Below the pieces are notes generated by a model. It was not told where the DNA came from and did not search any database. It saw nothing but the letters and a program-made list of their open reading frames with translations. This document shows, piece after piece, positions 43,438 to 52,945 of a stretch of DNA of 64,000 nt. The DNA is taken from positions 3,885,129-3,949,128 of the forward strand of contig NZ_CP054475.1 in the NCBI RefSeq assembly GCF_025345565.1. The letters run 5' to 3'. This DNA comes from Thalassolituus hydrocarboniclasticus. Its GTDB lineage: Bacteria; Pseudomonadota; Gammaproteobacteria; Pseudomonadales; Oceanobacteraceae. Made by a program: the position numbers and the translations under genes. How positions within the stretch are numbered: the first letter of the stretch is position 1; the number at the start of each line of letters is the position of its first letter.

Positions 43438-44337
43438 ATGACGCTGACCGAACTCAAGTACATTGTGACTCTTGCCCAGGAACGTCATTTTGGCCGGGCA
43501 GCGGAAAAGTGCTTTGTCAGCCAGCCGACGCTGAGCGTAGCGATAAAAAAACTGGAAAGCGAGTTAGACATTGCGATATTTGAACGCAGCAAAAGCTCGG
43601 TTACCGTTACCCCGCTCGGTGAGCGCATCGTTACCCAGGCGCAAAGAGTGCTGGAAGAAGCCCGCACCATCCGCGAACTGGCCAGTGCCGGCAAGGATCA
43701 GCTCAGCACACCGCTGAAGCTTGGCGCTATTTTCACCATCGGGCCTTACCTGTTTCCGCATCTGGTGCCGCAGATCCACCAGCAGGCGCCAACCATGCCG
43801 CTGTATCTGGAAGAGAACTACACCGGCGTACTGCGCCGCCAGCTGCGTGACGGTGAACTGGATGCCATCATCGTCGCCCTGCCCTTTACCGAAGCCGATG
43901 TGCTGACCCGGCCGCTGTACGACGAAAACTTCGTCGTGGTGCTGCCGAAAAACCACCCCTGGTGCAAACAGAAAAGCATCGAGGCCGAACAACTGGCCGA
44001 TGAAGATCTGCTGATGCTGGGCGAAGGCCATTGCTTCCGTGATCAGGTATTCGAACACTGCCCGGCGCTGGCGCGTAAGCATCACACCCGCCTCGGCAGC
44101 GTGCTCGAAGGCAGCTCACTGGAAACCCTGAAGCATATGGTCGCCACCGGGCTCGGCATTACCGTGCTGCCGGAATCAGCGGTCAGCAATCTCGACCAGA
44201 ATCTGGTCACCACGCGTCCGTTCAAGGCTCCGGCACCTTTCCGTACCGTGGCGCTGGCCTGGCGTGCCAGCTTCCCGCGCGGTCAGGCTATCGATCTGTT
44301 GCTGAGCACCGCCCGCCAGTGCCGTCTGGAACCCTGA
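43438..44337 (+). CDS. oxyR: Hydrogen-peroxide-sensing regulator OxyR
   Basis: A 299-residue LysR-type activator. The N-terminal winged HTH contains AAEKCFVSQPTLSVAIKKLE. The sensor cysteines are Cys199 and Cys208 in GHCFRDQVFEHCPA, the same numbers as in E. coli OxyR, so a peroxide-driven disulfide switch is expected. recG follows after 13 bp, an arrangement known in Pseudomonas. Confidence 0.96.
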   Translation: MTLTELKYIVTLAQERHFGRAAEKCFVSQPTLSVAIKKLESELDIAIFERSKSSVTVTPLGERIVTQAQRVLEEARTIRELASAGKDQLSTPLKLGAIFTIGPYLFPHLVPQIHQQAPTMPLYLEENYTGVLRRQLRDGELDAIIVALPFTEADVLTRPLYDENFVVVLPKNHPWCKQKSIEAEQLADEDLLMLGEGHCFRDQVFEHCPALARKHHTRLGSVLEGSSLETLKHMVATGLGITVLPESAVSNLDQNLVTTRPFKAPAPFRTVALAWRASFPRGQAIDLLLSTARQCRLEP

Positions 44338-44350
44338 GGACAGATAACGC

Positions 44351-46429
44351 GTGGCAAAACTCAGCCAGATCACCGAGCTGAAAGGCGTCGGCCCGAAACT
44401 GGCCGAACAGCTGCATAAACTACAGATCCGCAGTCTGGCGGATCTGTTCTTCCACCTGCCTTTCCGCTACGAAGACCGCAGCCAGATTACCCCGATCGGC
44501 GCCCTGCAACCGATGCGCCCGGCGGTGATTCAGGGCGAAGTGCGTGGCGCCACCGTATTGTTTGGCAAACGCCGCAGCCTGCTGGTGAAGCTGCAGGACC
44601 ACAGCGGTGTCATCAGCCTGCGCTTTTACCATTTCAGCGCCGCGCAGAAAAATCAGTTCAGCACCGGCACCACGATCCGCTGCTACGGCGAACCGCGTCG
44701 TGGCGCCAGCGGGCTGGAGCTGTATCACCCGGAATACACCCGGCTGGAAGAAGGCCTCGATTTACCGCTGGAACCAAGCCTGACGCCGGTTTACCCGGCC
44801 ACCGATGGCATCAGCCAGCAGCGCCTGCGTTTACTGCATGAGCAGGCGCTGGAGCTGCTGAAAGCCGATCAGGTCGATCTGACCGATTTGCTGCCCGTTA
44901 CCTGGCTGCAACAATGGCAGTTACCAACACTGAAAGACGCCCTGCTGTTTTTGCACACGCCGCCACGGGAAACCAATCTGGCATTGCTCGAAAGCGGCCA
45001 GCATCCGGCACAGAAGCGTCTGATTCTGGAAGAACTCCTCGCCCACCAGCTGTCGTTGCATAAGCTGCGCGCACAGGTTCAGGCCGACGAAGCTCCGGCC
45101 ATCCACAGCGATAAAACCCTGCAACGGGCGTTACTGCAGCAGCTGCCCTTTACCCCGACCGGCGCCCAGCAACGGGTGGTGAGCGAAATCGAACAGGACC
45201 TGACCCAGCCTTACCCTATGCTGCGTCTGGTGCAGGGCGATGTCGGCTCCGGCAAAACCCTGGTTGCCGCCCTCGCAGCCTGCGATCTGCTGCAGGCCGG
45301 TTTTCAGGTGGCGCTGATGGCACCGACCGAAATTCTCGCCGAACAGCACCTCAACAACCTCTCCGGCTGGTTTGAACCTCTGGGCATTAAGCTTGGCTGG
45401 CTGGCCGGCAAGGTAAAAGGCAAGGCGCGCGAGCGTTCGCTGGCGGAGATTGCCAGCGGTGAAGCGCAACTGGTGGTCGGCACCCACGCGCTGTTTCAGG
45501 ACGATGTACACTTCGCCCGGCTGGGGCTGATTATTATCGACGAGCAGCACCGCTTTGGCGTGCATCAGCGCCTGTCGTTGCGGGAAAAAGGGGTGGCGCA
45601 GAAGTTATCGCCACACCAGCTGATCATGACCGCCACACCGATTCCGCGCACACTGGCGATGAGCGCTTACGCCGATCTGGACACCTCGGTAATCGACGAG
45701 TTGCCTCCCGGCCGCAGCCCGATTACCACCGTCGCTATCGGCGAGCAGCGCCGCCCGGAAGTCATTGAGCGGGTCAATGGTGCCTGTGCAGAAGGTGCAC
45801 AGGCTTACTGGGTCTGCACCCTGATTGAAGAGAGCGAGGCATTGCAGTGTCAGGCGGCGGAGAACACCGCACAGGAACTGGCCGAAGCCTTACCGCACCT
45901 GCGTATCGGCCTGGTACACGGGCGCATGAAAGCGGCCGAGAAAGCCGACATCATGGCGCGCTTTAAAGCCCACGAACTCGATCTGCTGGTTGCCACCACG
46001 GTAATTGAGGTTGGCGTCGATGTGCCCAACGCCAGCCTGATGATTATCGAAAACCCCGAACGCCTGGGTCTGGCACAGCTGCACCAGTTGCGCGGCCGGG
46101 TCGGGCGGGGCAGTGCCAAGAGTCACTGCGTGCTGCTGTATAAAGCACCGCTGTCGTTCACCAGCAAACAGCGTCTGCAGGTGATGCGCGACAGCCAGGA
46201 CGGATTCTATATCGCCGAACAGGATCTGCAGATCCGCGGCCCCGGCGAGCTGCTGGGTACACGCCAGACCGGCTTGCAGATGCTGCGCGTCGCCGATCTG
46301 CAGCGCGATGGCGATCTGCTGCCACAGGTACGCGATATGGCCCAGCAACTGTGGACACTGCACCCGCACACGGTCGAACCCCTGATTCAGCGCTGGCTGG
46401 GTGACGCCGAACGTTTCGCCAACGTCTGA
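44351..46429 (+). CDS. recG: ATP-dependent DNA helicase RecG
   Basis: A 692-residue branch-migration helicase that regresses stalled forks. The N-terminal wedge domain includes LKGVGPKLAEQL and the OB-fold; helicase motifs include GDVGSGKTLVA, DEQHRFGV, TATPIPRTLAM and the C-terminal GRVGRG and GPGELLGTRQ. The start is a GTG. It is co-transcribed with oxyR. Confidence 0.97.
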   Translation: MAKLSQITELKGVGPKLAEQLHKLQIRSLADLFFHLPFRYEDRSQITPIGALQPMRPAVIQGEVRGATVLFGKRRSLLVKLQDHSGVISLRFYHFSAAQKNQFSTGTTIRCYGEPRRGASGLELYHPEYTRLEEGLDLPLEPSLTPVYPATDGISQQRLRLLHEQALELLKADQVDLTDLLPVTWLQQWQLPTLKDALLFLHTPPRETNLALLESGQHPAQKRLILEELLAHQLSLHKLRAQVQADEAPAIHSDKTLQRALLQQLPFTPTGAQQRVVSEIEQDLTQPYPMLRLVQGDVGSGKTLVAALAACDLLQAGFQVALMAPTEILAEQHLNNLSGWFEPLGIKLGWLAGKVKGKARERSLAEIASGEAQLVVGTHALFQDDVHFARLGLIIIDEQHRFGVHQRLSLREKGVAQKLSPHQLIMTATPIPRTLAMSAYADLDTSVIDELPPGRSPITTVAIGEQRRPEVIERVNGACAEGAQAYWVCTLIEESEALQCQAAENTAQELAEALPHLRIGLVHGRMKAAEKADIMARFKAHELDLLVATTVIEVGVDVPNASLMIIENPERLGLAQLHQLRGRVGRGSAKSHCVLLYKAPLSFTSKQRLQVMRDSQDGFYIAEQDLQIRGPGELLGTRQTGLQMLRVADLQRDGDLLPQVRDMAQQLWTLHPHTVEPLIQRWLGDAERFANV

Positions 46430-46549
46430 TTTCTCGGCTTTTACCACTGGTCGGAATCATGACCTCAATCACGCTCTCTGCCGCAGCAGATGCAGAAGGC
46501 TGGTCTATAGTTATCTCCACCCCTAAACGATCAGCAAACGGATTTCACC

Positions 46550-47944
46550 ATGGCCATCCCTGCCACCGTAATGAAAGTACTGGACGACTGGCACATTGAT
46601 TACAGCCTGACCGACGACGAGGAGCTGTTCCACCTTATGCAAAGCAATCCACCGGCCTCCTACTCTGCCAAAGTTGCCAATGTTGTCTTCCTTAAGGACG
46701 ACCTGGGCAAGGTGCAGGTTGTGATCCCCGGCAACCGCATGCTCGACCTGAATCAGCTGGCACATCAGCTCGGCCGGCAATTTACCGCGCTGTCCGCCAC
46801 CGAGCTGGAACGCCTGAAAAAACAGCACGGTCTGGATGAGTTTCCGGCCCTGCCACAGGTCACCAAGCTGGAGAGTCTGGTCGATGATTCCCTGTTACTG
46901 CAGAACGAGCTGTTTATCGTCTCAGGAGCCGGGCACGAGTGGCTGAAGGTGCCGATGGAGCAATTCCGCAACCTCACCACCAGCTCGCGCATCGGCAGCT
47001 ATACCGCACCGCTGATGACCGACATTCACTACAACGATCCGCAGCAGGATCTGGAAGATGTGCATGCCGCCATCCGCCAGTTCACTCCGCTGCGTATCAA
47101 ACAGCGTCTGGCCGAAACCCTCGACCTGCCGCCGCTGCCGGAAACCGCACGGCGCATTATCGAACTGCGGGTTGATCCCAATGCCGATACCACTTCACTG
47201 GCGCAGGCCGTTGAGCTTGATCCGGGCATGTCGGCACAGGTGGTAAGCTGGGCGCGTTCGCCTTATTACGGCGTGCGCGGCGAGATCAAAACCGTGGAAG
47301 AAGCGGTGATCCGCGTGCTGGGCTTCGATCTGGTCATCAATCTGGCGCTGGGTCTGGCACTGGGCCGCACCCTGTCAGTCCCTAAAGAGGGCCCGCATGG
47401 CTATGCTCCTTTCTGGCAGCAGGCGGTGGTAACTGCGGCACTGTGCGGCGAGCTGGCCAAGCTGATGCCCGCCCGTCATCGTCCCAGCCAGGGGCTGGCG
47501 TACCTGTGCGGCCTGCTGCATAACTTTGGCTTCCTGATTCTGGGCCATGTATTTCCGCCACAGTTTTCGCTGGTTAACCGCCATATCGAAGCGAACCCGC
47601 ATATCAACCGCTTCTACGTTGAGCGTCATTTGCTGGGCCTGACCCGGGAACAGATTTCCGCCTGTCTGCTGCAACAATGGCGTATGCCGGAAGAACTGGT
47701 GACGGCGATGCGTCAGCAGCACAACCCTTACTACGAAGGCGAGCATGCCGACTATGCCCGCCTGCTGTATGTCGCCACCCGCAGCCTGCGCCGTCACGGT
47801 TTTGGTGACGGCCCGTTCGAGCAGCCGGAAGACTTTCTGCTGGATACGCTGTACCTGCGTGCAGACAGCGTGGATGAAGTAACGGTGAATCTGCTGGAAC
47901 GTATGGACGATCTGAGCGAAATGGTGCAGATGCTGAATCACTGA
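46550..47944 (+). CDS. YbaK-like plus HDOD signalling protein
   Basis: A 464-residue two-domain protein. The N-terminal ~150 residues resemble the YbaK/ProX aminoacyl-tRNA deacylase fold (VVFLKDDLGKVQVVIPGNRML). Residues ~180-390 form an HDOD domain (LPPLPETARRIIELRVDPNADTTSLA, DPGMSAQVVSWARSPYYG), a non-catalytic HD relative used in signalling. A similar protein lies downstream of recG in Pseudomonas. The signal is unknown. It ends at a strong terminator. Confidence 0.88.
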   Translation: MAIPATVMKVLDDWHIDYSLTDDEELFHLMQSNPPASYSAKVANVVFLKDDLGKVQVVIPGNRMLDLNQLAHQLGRQFTALSATELERLKKQHGLDEFPALPQVTKLESLVDDSLLLQNELFIVSGAGHEWLKVPMEQFRNLTTSSRIGSYTAPLMTDIHYNDPQQDLEDVHAAIRQFTPLRIKQRLAETLDLPPLPETARRIIELRVDPNADTTSLAQAVELDPGMSAQVVSWARSPYYGVRGEIKTVEEAVIRVLGFDLVINLALGLALGRTLSVPKEGPHGYAPFWQQAVVTAALCGELAKLMPARHRPSQGLAYLCGLLHNFGFLILGHVFPPQFSLVNRHIEANPHINRFYVERHLLGLTREQISACLLQQWRMPEELVTAMRQQHNPYYEGEHADYARLLYVATRSLRRHGFGDGPFEQPEDFLLDTLYLRADSVDEVTVNLLERMDDLSEMVQMLNH

Positions 47945-47962
47945 GTGCCTGCCGCCGGGTAT

Positions 47963-47993
47963 AAAAAAAAGCCGCAATTGCGGCTTTTTTTTT
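47963..47993. terminator. Bidirectional terminator
   Basis: GCCGC / GCGGC stem with an AATT centre, flanked by eight As and nine Ts, between the HDOD gene and the convergent gene at 48009. Confidence 0.9.
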
Positions 47994-48008
47994 GCTCAGA
48001 AGCAGGCG

Positions 48009-48815
48009 TTACCCAGCCTGTCCGCTCAGACTTTGTTTCACACCCGCCAGCCATTGCTGCAGTACCGGTTCACGGTAGGCCTGAGCCAGTCGCTGCAGTT
48101 CGTCATTCGGGGTGGTGCGGTGAACGTAAAGCAGAAACTCCGTCACGTCGCGCTGCAGGCCAGCCTGCCAGTTTTCCGGTGGCTGCCAGTCACGCAGCAC
48201 CGCCTGCAGTTGCGGATACACACTGCTGCGGGTAACGCTGAGCAAGGCCGAGAACTGCATGGCTTCGTCCAGCTGTTTAATCAGCGCGACCCGCGCAGGT
48301 GCTGGCGGCTGCTGACGCAGACGGCTGATGTAGTCCTGATAGTTACGGCTGTTCTGATCGGCAATGGCACTGAGTTCTTTGTTGCGCGCATTCTGCAGAC
48401 GACGGCTGTTCAGCGTGCTCTGCAGCAGTTCACGCTGCTGATCATCGAGAGAGGCCAGTGCACTGGCCAGAGTATTCTGCAGTGCAACCGGCGCCCACAG
48501 CGGCGTCAGCCGGTCGACAACATCGTACTGAAAACCGAGCGGCGCCTGGGTTTCATTCAGCACCTGCTGCGCCAGATTACGAGCCTGCTCCCCCAGTCCC
48601 TGCAGACCGGAAGCACCGATAATGGCTTCGAGCTGTTGCTGCGCCTGCTCGGCGGCCTGTTGCCTTGCCAGCTCCTCGGCACTCAGCTGAGCATCCGCTT
48701 CAGCATTGTTTGCCACCGGCATGGAGATGGCACTAATACCCTGCTCCGCACTGATTGCCGGCATCGCTATTGTGCTGGCCAGCAGCACCGCCAGCATAGA
48801 ACGCTGCATCTTCAA
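48009..48815 (-). CDS. Hypothetical periplasmic protein
   Basis: A 268-residue protein with a signal peptide (MLAVLLASTIAMPAISA), then a Gln/Ala-rich helical stretch and a helical C-terminal domain. No family was recognised. The start is probably TTG at 48815: GGGAG lies 7 bases upstream, and the TTG overlaps the stop of the symporter gene (TTGA), coupling translation. An ATG two codons later (48809) is the alternative but sits 13 bases from GGGAG. Confidence 0.75.
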   Translation of the reverse strand: MKMQRSMLAVLLASTIAMPAISAEQGISAISMPVANNAEADAQLSAEELARQQAAEQAQQQLEAIIGASGLQGLGEQARNLAQQVLNETQAPLGFQYDVVDRLTPLWAPVALQNTLASALASLDDQQRELLQSTLNSRRLQNARNKELSAIADQNSRNYQDYISRLRQQPPAPARVALIKQLDEAMQFSALLSVTRSSVYPQLQAVLRDWQPPENWQAGLQRDVTEFLLYVHRTTPNDELQRLAQAYREPVLQQWLAGVKQSLSGQAG

Positions 48816-50107
48816 TTCTGTTCTCCCGCTCTGGGGTTGTTGTAAGTGTCATGGTCAAGCGCCCCTTCACTGCGGGCTACCACCACCGAAACCATAGCAT
48901 CACCGGTAACATTCACGGCGGTGCGCATCATATCGAGAATCCGGTCAACGCCGATAATCAGCGCGATCCCTTCGACCGGTAATTGTACCTGTTCCAGCAC
49001 CAGCGCCAGAGTAACAAGGCCAACCCCCGGCACACCGGCGGTACCGATTGAGGCCAGCATGGCGGTCAGTACCACCAGCAGATACTGGCTCAGAGTCAGA
49101 TCAAAACCATAGGCCTGGGCGATAAAGGCCGTCGCCACGCCCTGCATAATCGCCGTGCCATCCATATTGATGGTTGCCCCCAGCGGGACAGAGAACGCCG
49201 CCACACGATTTTTAACCCCGAGCCGTTGCTCAACCGCACGCAGGGTAACGGGTACCGTAGCCGTACTGGAGGCGGTGCTGAAGGCAAATAACTGCACATT
49301 GCGCATTTTACGCAGAAAAACTCTCGGTGACAGGCCAGACAGGCCTTTCAGCAATAAGGGGTAAACCACAAAGCCATGCAGCAGAAGTACAGTGGTGACG
49401 GTCAGCATATAAAGCGCCAGATCACCGACCTTACCAATTCCCTGCTCGGCAAACAGGGTAAACAGCAAACAGAACACACCGTAGGGCGCGAAGCTCATCA
49501 GCAGCGTAACCAGCTTCATCAGCACTTCGTTCCAGTCGTTAAAGTGCCCACCAATGCGCTCACCGTATTCACCGGCCCGGCCAATGGCCACACCGATCAG
49601 CAGGGCGAAGACAATCACCTGCAGCATGGTACCTTCGGCCATCGCCTGCACCGGATTGCTGGGGAAAATATTGGCCAGCACGTCGATCAGCGCCATTGGC
49701 TCCGGCGGCACATAATCACCACCTGTGCTCTTATCGACACCGGCACCGGGTTGCCACCAGTTAGCCAGCAGCAGCGCCAGCGAAATCGCCAGACCGGTGG
49801 TCGCCAGATAGAGCACGATGGTTTTCAGACTCAGACGACCGAGAGAACCCTGATCGCGCAGGTGGCAGACACCACAGACCAGCGATACAAACACCAGCGG
49901 CACCACCAGCACCTTCAGGCTGGCAATAAAGATTTTGCCGCCCAGCAGAAACAGCCCATGGGTAAGAAAATCATCAAGGAAATAGTGCAGATACCCCTGC
50001 CACACAGGGTCGTTCAGCAGGTCAGGTATCAGCAGCAAACGCTGGGTCAGACTGCCCAGCAGAATGGCAGCGGTCATGGCTATCAGAATCTGACGAGTAA
50101 GGCTCAT
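48812..50107 (-). CDS. Dicarboxylate/amino acid:cation symporter (DAACS family)
   Basis: A 431-residue inner-membrane transporter of the GltP/DctA family that imports glutamate, aspartate or C4-dicarboxylates with H+ or Na+. The family motifs are clear: serine-rich loop STASSTATVP, NMDGTA, GVPGVG and DRILDMMRTAVNVTGD. About eight helices and two hairpins are expected. Its stop overlaps the start of the next gene. Substrate cannot be decided from sequence. Confidence 0.92.
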   Translation of the reverse strand: MSLTRQILIAMTAAILLGSLTQRLLLIPDLLNDPVWQGYLHYFLDDFLTHGLFLLGGKIFIASLKVLVVPLVFVSLVCGVCHLRDQGSLGRLSLKTIVLYLATTGLAISLALLLANWWQPGAGVDKSTGGDYVPPEPMALIDVLANIFPSNPVQAMAEGTMLQVIVFALLIGVAIGRAGEYGERIGGHFNDWNEVLMKLVTLLMSFAPYGVFCLLFTLFAEQGIGKVGDLALYMLTVTTVLLLHGFVVYPLLLKGLSGLSPRVFLRKMRNVQLFAFSTASSTATVPVTLRAVEQRLGVKNRVAAFSVPLGATINMDGTAIMQGVATAFIAQAYGFDLTLSQYLLVVLTAMLASIGTAGVPGVGLVTLALVLEQVQLPVEGIALIIGVDRILDMMRTAVNVTGDAMVSVVVARSEGALDHDTYNNPRAGEQN

Positions 50108-50157
50108 ACGGATATCCTATTGGCCGGGCCGCCGCGACCGGAGCCGGACGGTAAAGC

Positions 50158-50185
50158 AAAACCGCGGACGGTGCCGCGGTTTTTA
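50158..50185 (-). terminator. Terminator after the SCP2-like gene (minus strand)
   Basis: AAAACCGCGG / CCGCGGTTTT with loop ACGGTG, six bases past the stop at 50191; it would end the HU-DUF1415-SCP2 transcript. Confidence 0.75.
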
Positions 50186-50190
50186 TGTTG

Positions 50191-50562
50191 TTATTTTTTT
50201 TTCGGTTTCAGGTATTTGCTCACACCCTGGAACCACATGACCAGTGACAGATCACCGGCAATTTTAATGTCTTTATCCTGAATGCCTTTCATAAAAGCAT
50301 TTTTGTCTTTCGACGTCAGGATACGCAGACCAGTATCAGCGTTTTTGAAGCTGATGGTAAAGGCCGGATTTTTATGCGTCTTACGCTTGCTGCGTACGCT
50401 GTTGTCGGCAACGACATAGTGACGGACGATACCGCCATCTTCGGTCTGAAGCTGAAACGCAAAATCTTTGCCTTCAAGTTGCTTACGGAAATCAGGATTT
50501 TTACGCGCCGCTTTTTTCATCAGCAGGCCCAGGGCCCACAGCAGCAGTTGGAACTTGATCAT
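50191..50562 (-). CDS. SCP2-like (sterol-carrier) domain protein
   Basis: A 123-residue protein with a short hydrophobic N-terminus (LLLWALGLLMKKAARKNP), then a domain resembling SCP2 lipid-binding folds (FAFQLQTEDGGIVRHYVV, NPAFTISFKNADTGLRIL, GIQDKDIKIAGDLSLVMWF). It may bind a lipid or hydrophobic ligand at the membrane. GAGGA precedes the ATG at 50562. It lies 35 bp downstream of the DUF1415 gene. Confidence 0.75.
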   Translation of the reverse strand: MIKFQLLLWALGLLMKKAARKNPDFRKQLEGKDFAFQLQTEDGGIVRHYVVADNSVRSKRKTHKNPAFTISFKNADTGLRILTSKDKNAFMKGIQDKDIKIAGDLSLVMWFQGVSKYLKPKKK

Positions 50563-50597
50563 GACACGTCCTCGGAATGGTAGAGAAAAAGAGTCTC

Positions 50598-51182
50598 TCA
50601 GGATTCCGGTTGTTCGGTGATGTCGCCTGCATCCTGAAAGAGGCGCGATTGTGCCAGAGCCGGCATACATTGCAAAAGACCTTCTTTGCCTAAGCGGCGC
50701 ATATGCTGGCGATTACGTTCAGGAATACGTTCCGGACGGCTGACACTGGCCAGCGCCTGCTCGATATCCGCCTCGCGGATAATATGCAGCATCGGGTAGG
50801 GGGAGCGGTTGGTAAAGTGGCTCATATCGTCTTCATCCTCACCTTCAAACAGGTAATGCGGATGAAAACTGGCCAGTTGCAGTACGCCTTCATAACCCAT
50901 CTGAGCCAGCAGATTGTCGCAGATCAGCAGCCAGTTCCAATACAGGTCAAAGTCGTCAAAGCAGGAAGGTACAACAAATAACGCGGTGGGCAATTGCGCC
51001 GCATCGGCCTCGGCAACCTCACGCAGCAGTTCCATAAACTGCAGGGTGGCCTGCTCCGGGTCGGAGCTGTCACAGACATCGATACGCAGGGAATCAAAAA
51101 CAGGAGCGGCAAAGGGGCAGAGCCCCTCGCCGATAACCAGCTGCTTAACCCATTCCCGGGTCAGCAGCTTTGCAGTGCTTAT
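50598..51182 (-). CDS. DUF1415 protein with apparent non-canonical start
   Basis: A 194-residue DUF1415 protein. The hallmark segment WVKQLVIGEGLCPFA near the N-terminus is encoded upstream of the first in-frame ATG (51035), so the true start must be further up. Upstream of that ATG, back to an in-frame TAA inside the HU gene, there is no ATG, GTG or TTG. An ATA codon at 51182-51180 overlaps the HU stop (ATAA) with AGAGG seven bases upstream and fits the family N-terminus. CTG codons a few residues later are alternatives. Function is unknown. Confidence 0.75.
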   Translation of the reverse strand: MSTAKLLTREWVKQLVIGEGLCPFAAPVFDSLRIDVCDSSDPEQATLQFMELLREVAEADAAQLPTALFVVPSCFDDFDLYWNWLLICDNLLAQMGYEGVLQLASFHPHYLFEGEDEDDMSHFTNRSPYPMLHIIREADIEQALASVSRPERIPERNRQHMRRLGKEGLLQCMPALAQSRLFQDAGDITEQPES

Positions 51183-51451
51183 TGCACGGCCTCTTTCAGA
51201 CCTTTACCAGGCTTGAATGCCGGTACTTTGGCAGCAGCGATGGTGATTGGAGCACCAGTCTGAGGGTTTTTACCCTGACGTTCAGCGCGCTGACGCACTT
51301 CGAAAGTACCGAAACCGATCAGGCTGACAGAGTCGCCTTCACTCAACGCTTTAGCAATCTGATCGGTGATCACGGTGATCACTTCTGCTGCTTTTTCTTT
51401 GCTCAGATCTGCTTTTTCAGCGATGGCCGCAGCCAGTTCTGGTTTACGCAT
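51179..51451 (-). CDS. hup: HU-type DNA-binding protein
   Basis: A 90-residue nucleoid protein with the family core IGFGTFEVRQRAERQGKNPQ and the C-terminal KVPAFKPGKGLKEAV. The HU arm has the RxGxNPxTG pattern with Pro. It bends and compacts DNA as a dimer. AAGGA precedes the ATG. Its stop codon overlaps the start of the DUF1415 gene. Confidence 0.96.
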   Translation of the reverse strand: MRKPELAAAIAEKADLSKEKAAEVITVITDQIAKALSEGDSVSLIGFGTFEVRQRAERQGKNPQTGAPITIAAAKVPAFKPGKGLKEAVQ

Positions 51452-51545
51452 GGATGATTATCCTTATTGGGCTGTAGTGGTCCCCGATTCCCCGGGGAGT
51501 ACGTTATCCCCTGCCAATAGCAGGGGAGCGTGAAGTAACGAGAGG

Positions 51546-52703
51546 TCAGGGCAGAATAGCCGGCAGCTCTTTGTTGAGTGCTACTTTATTCATAACCCTG
51601 GCTCCGGTCAAAGCATAGCCGAGCAATTCGCCGTTTTCGTTGCGGAACTCGGCCTGAACATCGGCTCCGTCACACTCTGCCTGCCACATGCCGGAAACGC
51701 CCGGAGCCGGCGGAGAAACCACCACAGGTACGACCGGGGTTTTCACCGTGACCGGCATCACGCCATAGCTCACATCGGTTGCTTCGCCGGCCAGGGTTTT
51801 CGCCAGCGCGCGGGCAGAAGCCATCAGCGGCAGTACATACAGCAGCACACGGCCTTCGACCTCAGCACAGTCGCCCAGCGCGTAAATATCCGGCTCGCTG
51901 GTCTGCAACTGACGGTTAACCACGATACCGTGATTCACCTGCAGGCCGGCTTTAATCGCCAGATCCAGACGCGGACGCAGACCAATAGCAGACACCACAA
52001 CGTCGGTTTTCAGTGTCTCGCCATTGCTCAGGGTCGCGCTCAGCTCATCGCCATCGTGCACGATACGGCTGACCAGCGGGCCAAGATGGAAACGTACACC
52101 CATGCCTTCCAGACCCTGCTGAACGGCATTCGCAGCTTCCGTTGGCAACAGTGACGGCAGCAGTTGCTCACACGGCGCCACCACGTCGATATCAAAACCA
52201 CCATTGGCCATGTCATTGGCGTATTCACAGCCAATCAGGCCGGCACCCATGATCAGTACCCGCTTTTTGCCATCGGCAGCGGCACGGAAACGGGCGTAAT
52301 CTTCGAGGTCATTGATGGAGTAAATACGATCACCGGCATCACCTTCGACGCGCGGACGGATGACTTCTGCACCCCAGGCCAGCACCAGCTTGCTGTATTC
52401 AACCGGCTCTTCGCCGATAAATACTTTGTGCGCCGCCGCGTCGATATGGGTAACGCGGGTATTCGGGCGGATAACGATATTCAGCTGTTCGGCCATCGCC
52501 GCGGCACTGGCCATCGCCAGCTCATCGGCGGTTTTGTTCTTGCCGAAGCCTGTGGATAACATCGGTTTGGAATAATTACGGCCATCATCGGCGGTAATCA
52601 TCAGAATATCCTGCTGCGGCGCCAGCTTACGCAGTTCTTTGACCAGGTTATAACCGGCCAGCCCGGTTCCGATCACTACAATCGGGGCAGTATTCTCATT
52701 CAT
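51546..52703 (-). CDS. rubB: Rubredoxin-NAD(+) reductase
   Basis: A 385-residue FAD flavoprotein that passes electrons from NADH to rubredoxin. Two Rossmann motifs are visible: [20 protein letters not shown] and [21 protein letters not shown]; the FAD-binding ALGDCAEV is near residue 275. It lies downstream of the rubredoxin gene with a hairpin between. In relatives this pair feeds AlkB-type alkane hydroxylases or oxidative-stress reductases. No alkB is in the window. Confidence 0.93.
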   Translation of the reverse strand: MNENTAPIVVIGTGLAGYNLVKELRKLAPQQDILMITADDGRNYSKPMLSTGFGKNKTADELAMASAAAMAEQLNIVIRPNTRVTHIDAAAHKVFIGEEPVEYSKLVLAWGAEVIRPRVEGDAGDRIYSINDLEDYARFRAAADGKKRVLIMGAGLIGCEYANDMANGGFDIDVVAPCEQLLPSLLPTEAANAVQQGLEGMGVRFHLGPLVSRIVHDGDELSATLSNGETLKTDVVVSAIGLRPRLDLAIKAGLQVNHGIVVNRQLQTSEPDIYALGDCAEVEGRVLLYVLPLMASARALAKTLAGEATDVSYGVMPVTVKTPVVPVVVSPPAPGVSGMWQAECDGADVQAEFRNENGELLGYALTGARVMNKVALNKELPAILP

Positions 52704-52741
52704 AGACTTTTATCCGGATGGAGACAGGTGAGAAAAGGACA

Positions 52742-52761
52742 GGAAGTGCGGAGGCACTTCC
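52742..52761 (-). promoter_or_regulatory. Intergenic hairpin between rubredoxin and its reductase
   Basis: A perfect 8-bp stem GGAAGTGC / GCACTTCC with a 4-nt loop sits between the two genes. On the minus strand it is followed by TGTCCTTTTCTC, so it may attenuate transcription into the reductase gene or protect the short rubredoxin mRNA. Confidence 0.5.
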
Positions 52762-52780
52762 CGGATATTGAACGGGGGGA

Positions 52781-52945
52781 TCAGATTTCTACCATCTCAA
52801 AGTCTTCTTTACCCACACCGCAATCAGGACAAATAAAGTCTGCGGGTACATCTTCCCAGCGGGTTCCCGGTGCCAGACCTTCTTCCGGTGCGCCCAGTTC
52901 TTCGTCATAAATCCAGCCGCAAACAACACATTGCCACTTTTTCAT
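52781..52945 (-). CDS. rubA: Rubredoxin
   Basis: A 54-residue iron protein with both metal knuckles, CVVCGWIYDEE (Cys6, Cys9) and CPDCGVGKEDF (Cys39, Cys42), plus the family EEGLAPGTRWEDVP. It is an electron carrier between rubredoxin reductase and an oxygenase or peroxide/superoxide reductase. It is the first gene before rubB and diverges from ubiC. Confidence 0.97.
   Translation of the reverse strand: MKKWQCVVCGWIYDEELGAPEEGLAPGTRWEDVPADFICPDCGVGKEDFEMVEI

Noticed and set aside
51546..52945. Complete alkane hydroxylase system
   Set aside because: Only rubredoxin and its reductase are present; no AlkB-type His-rich membrane hydroxylase is encoded here, so the electron acceptor is not known.
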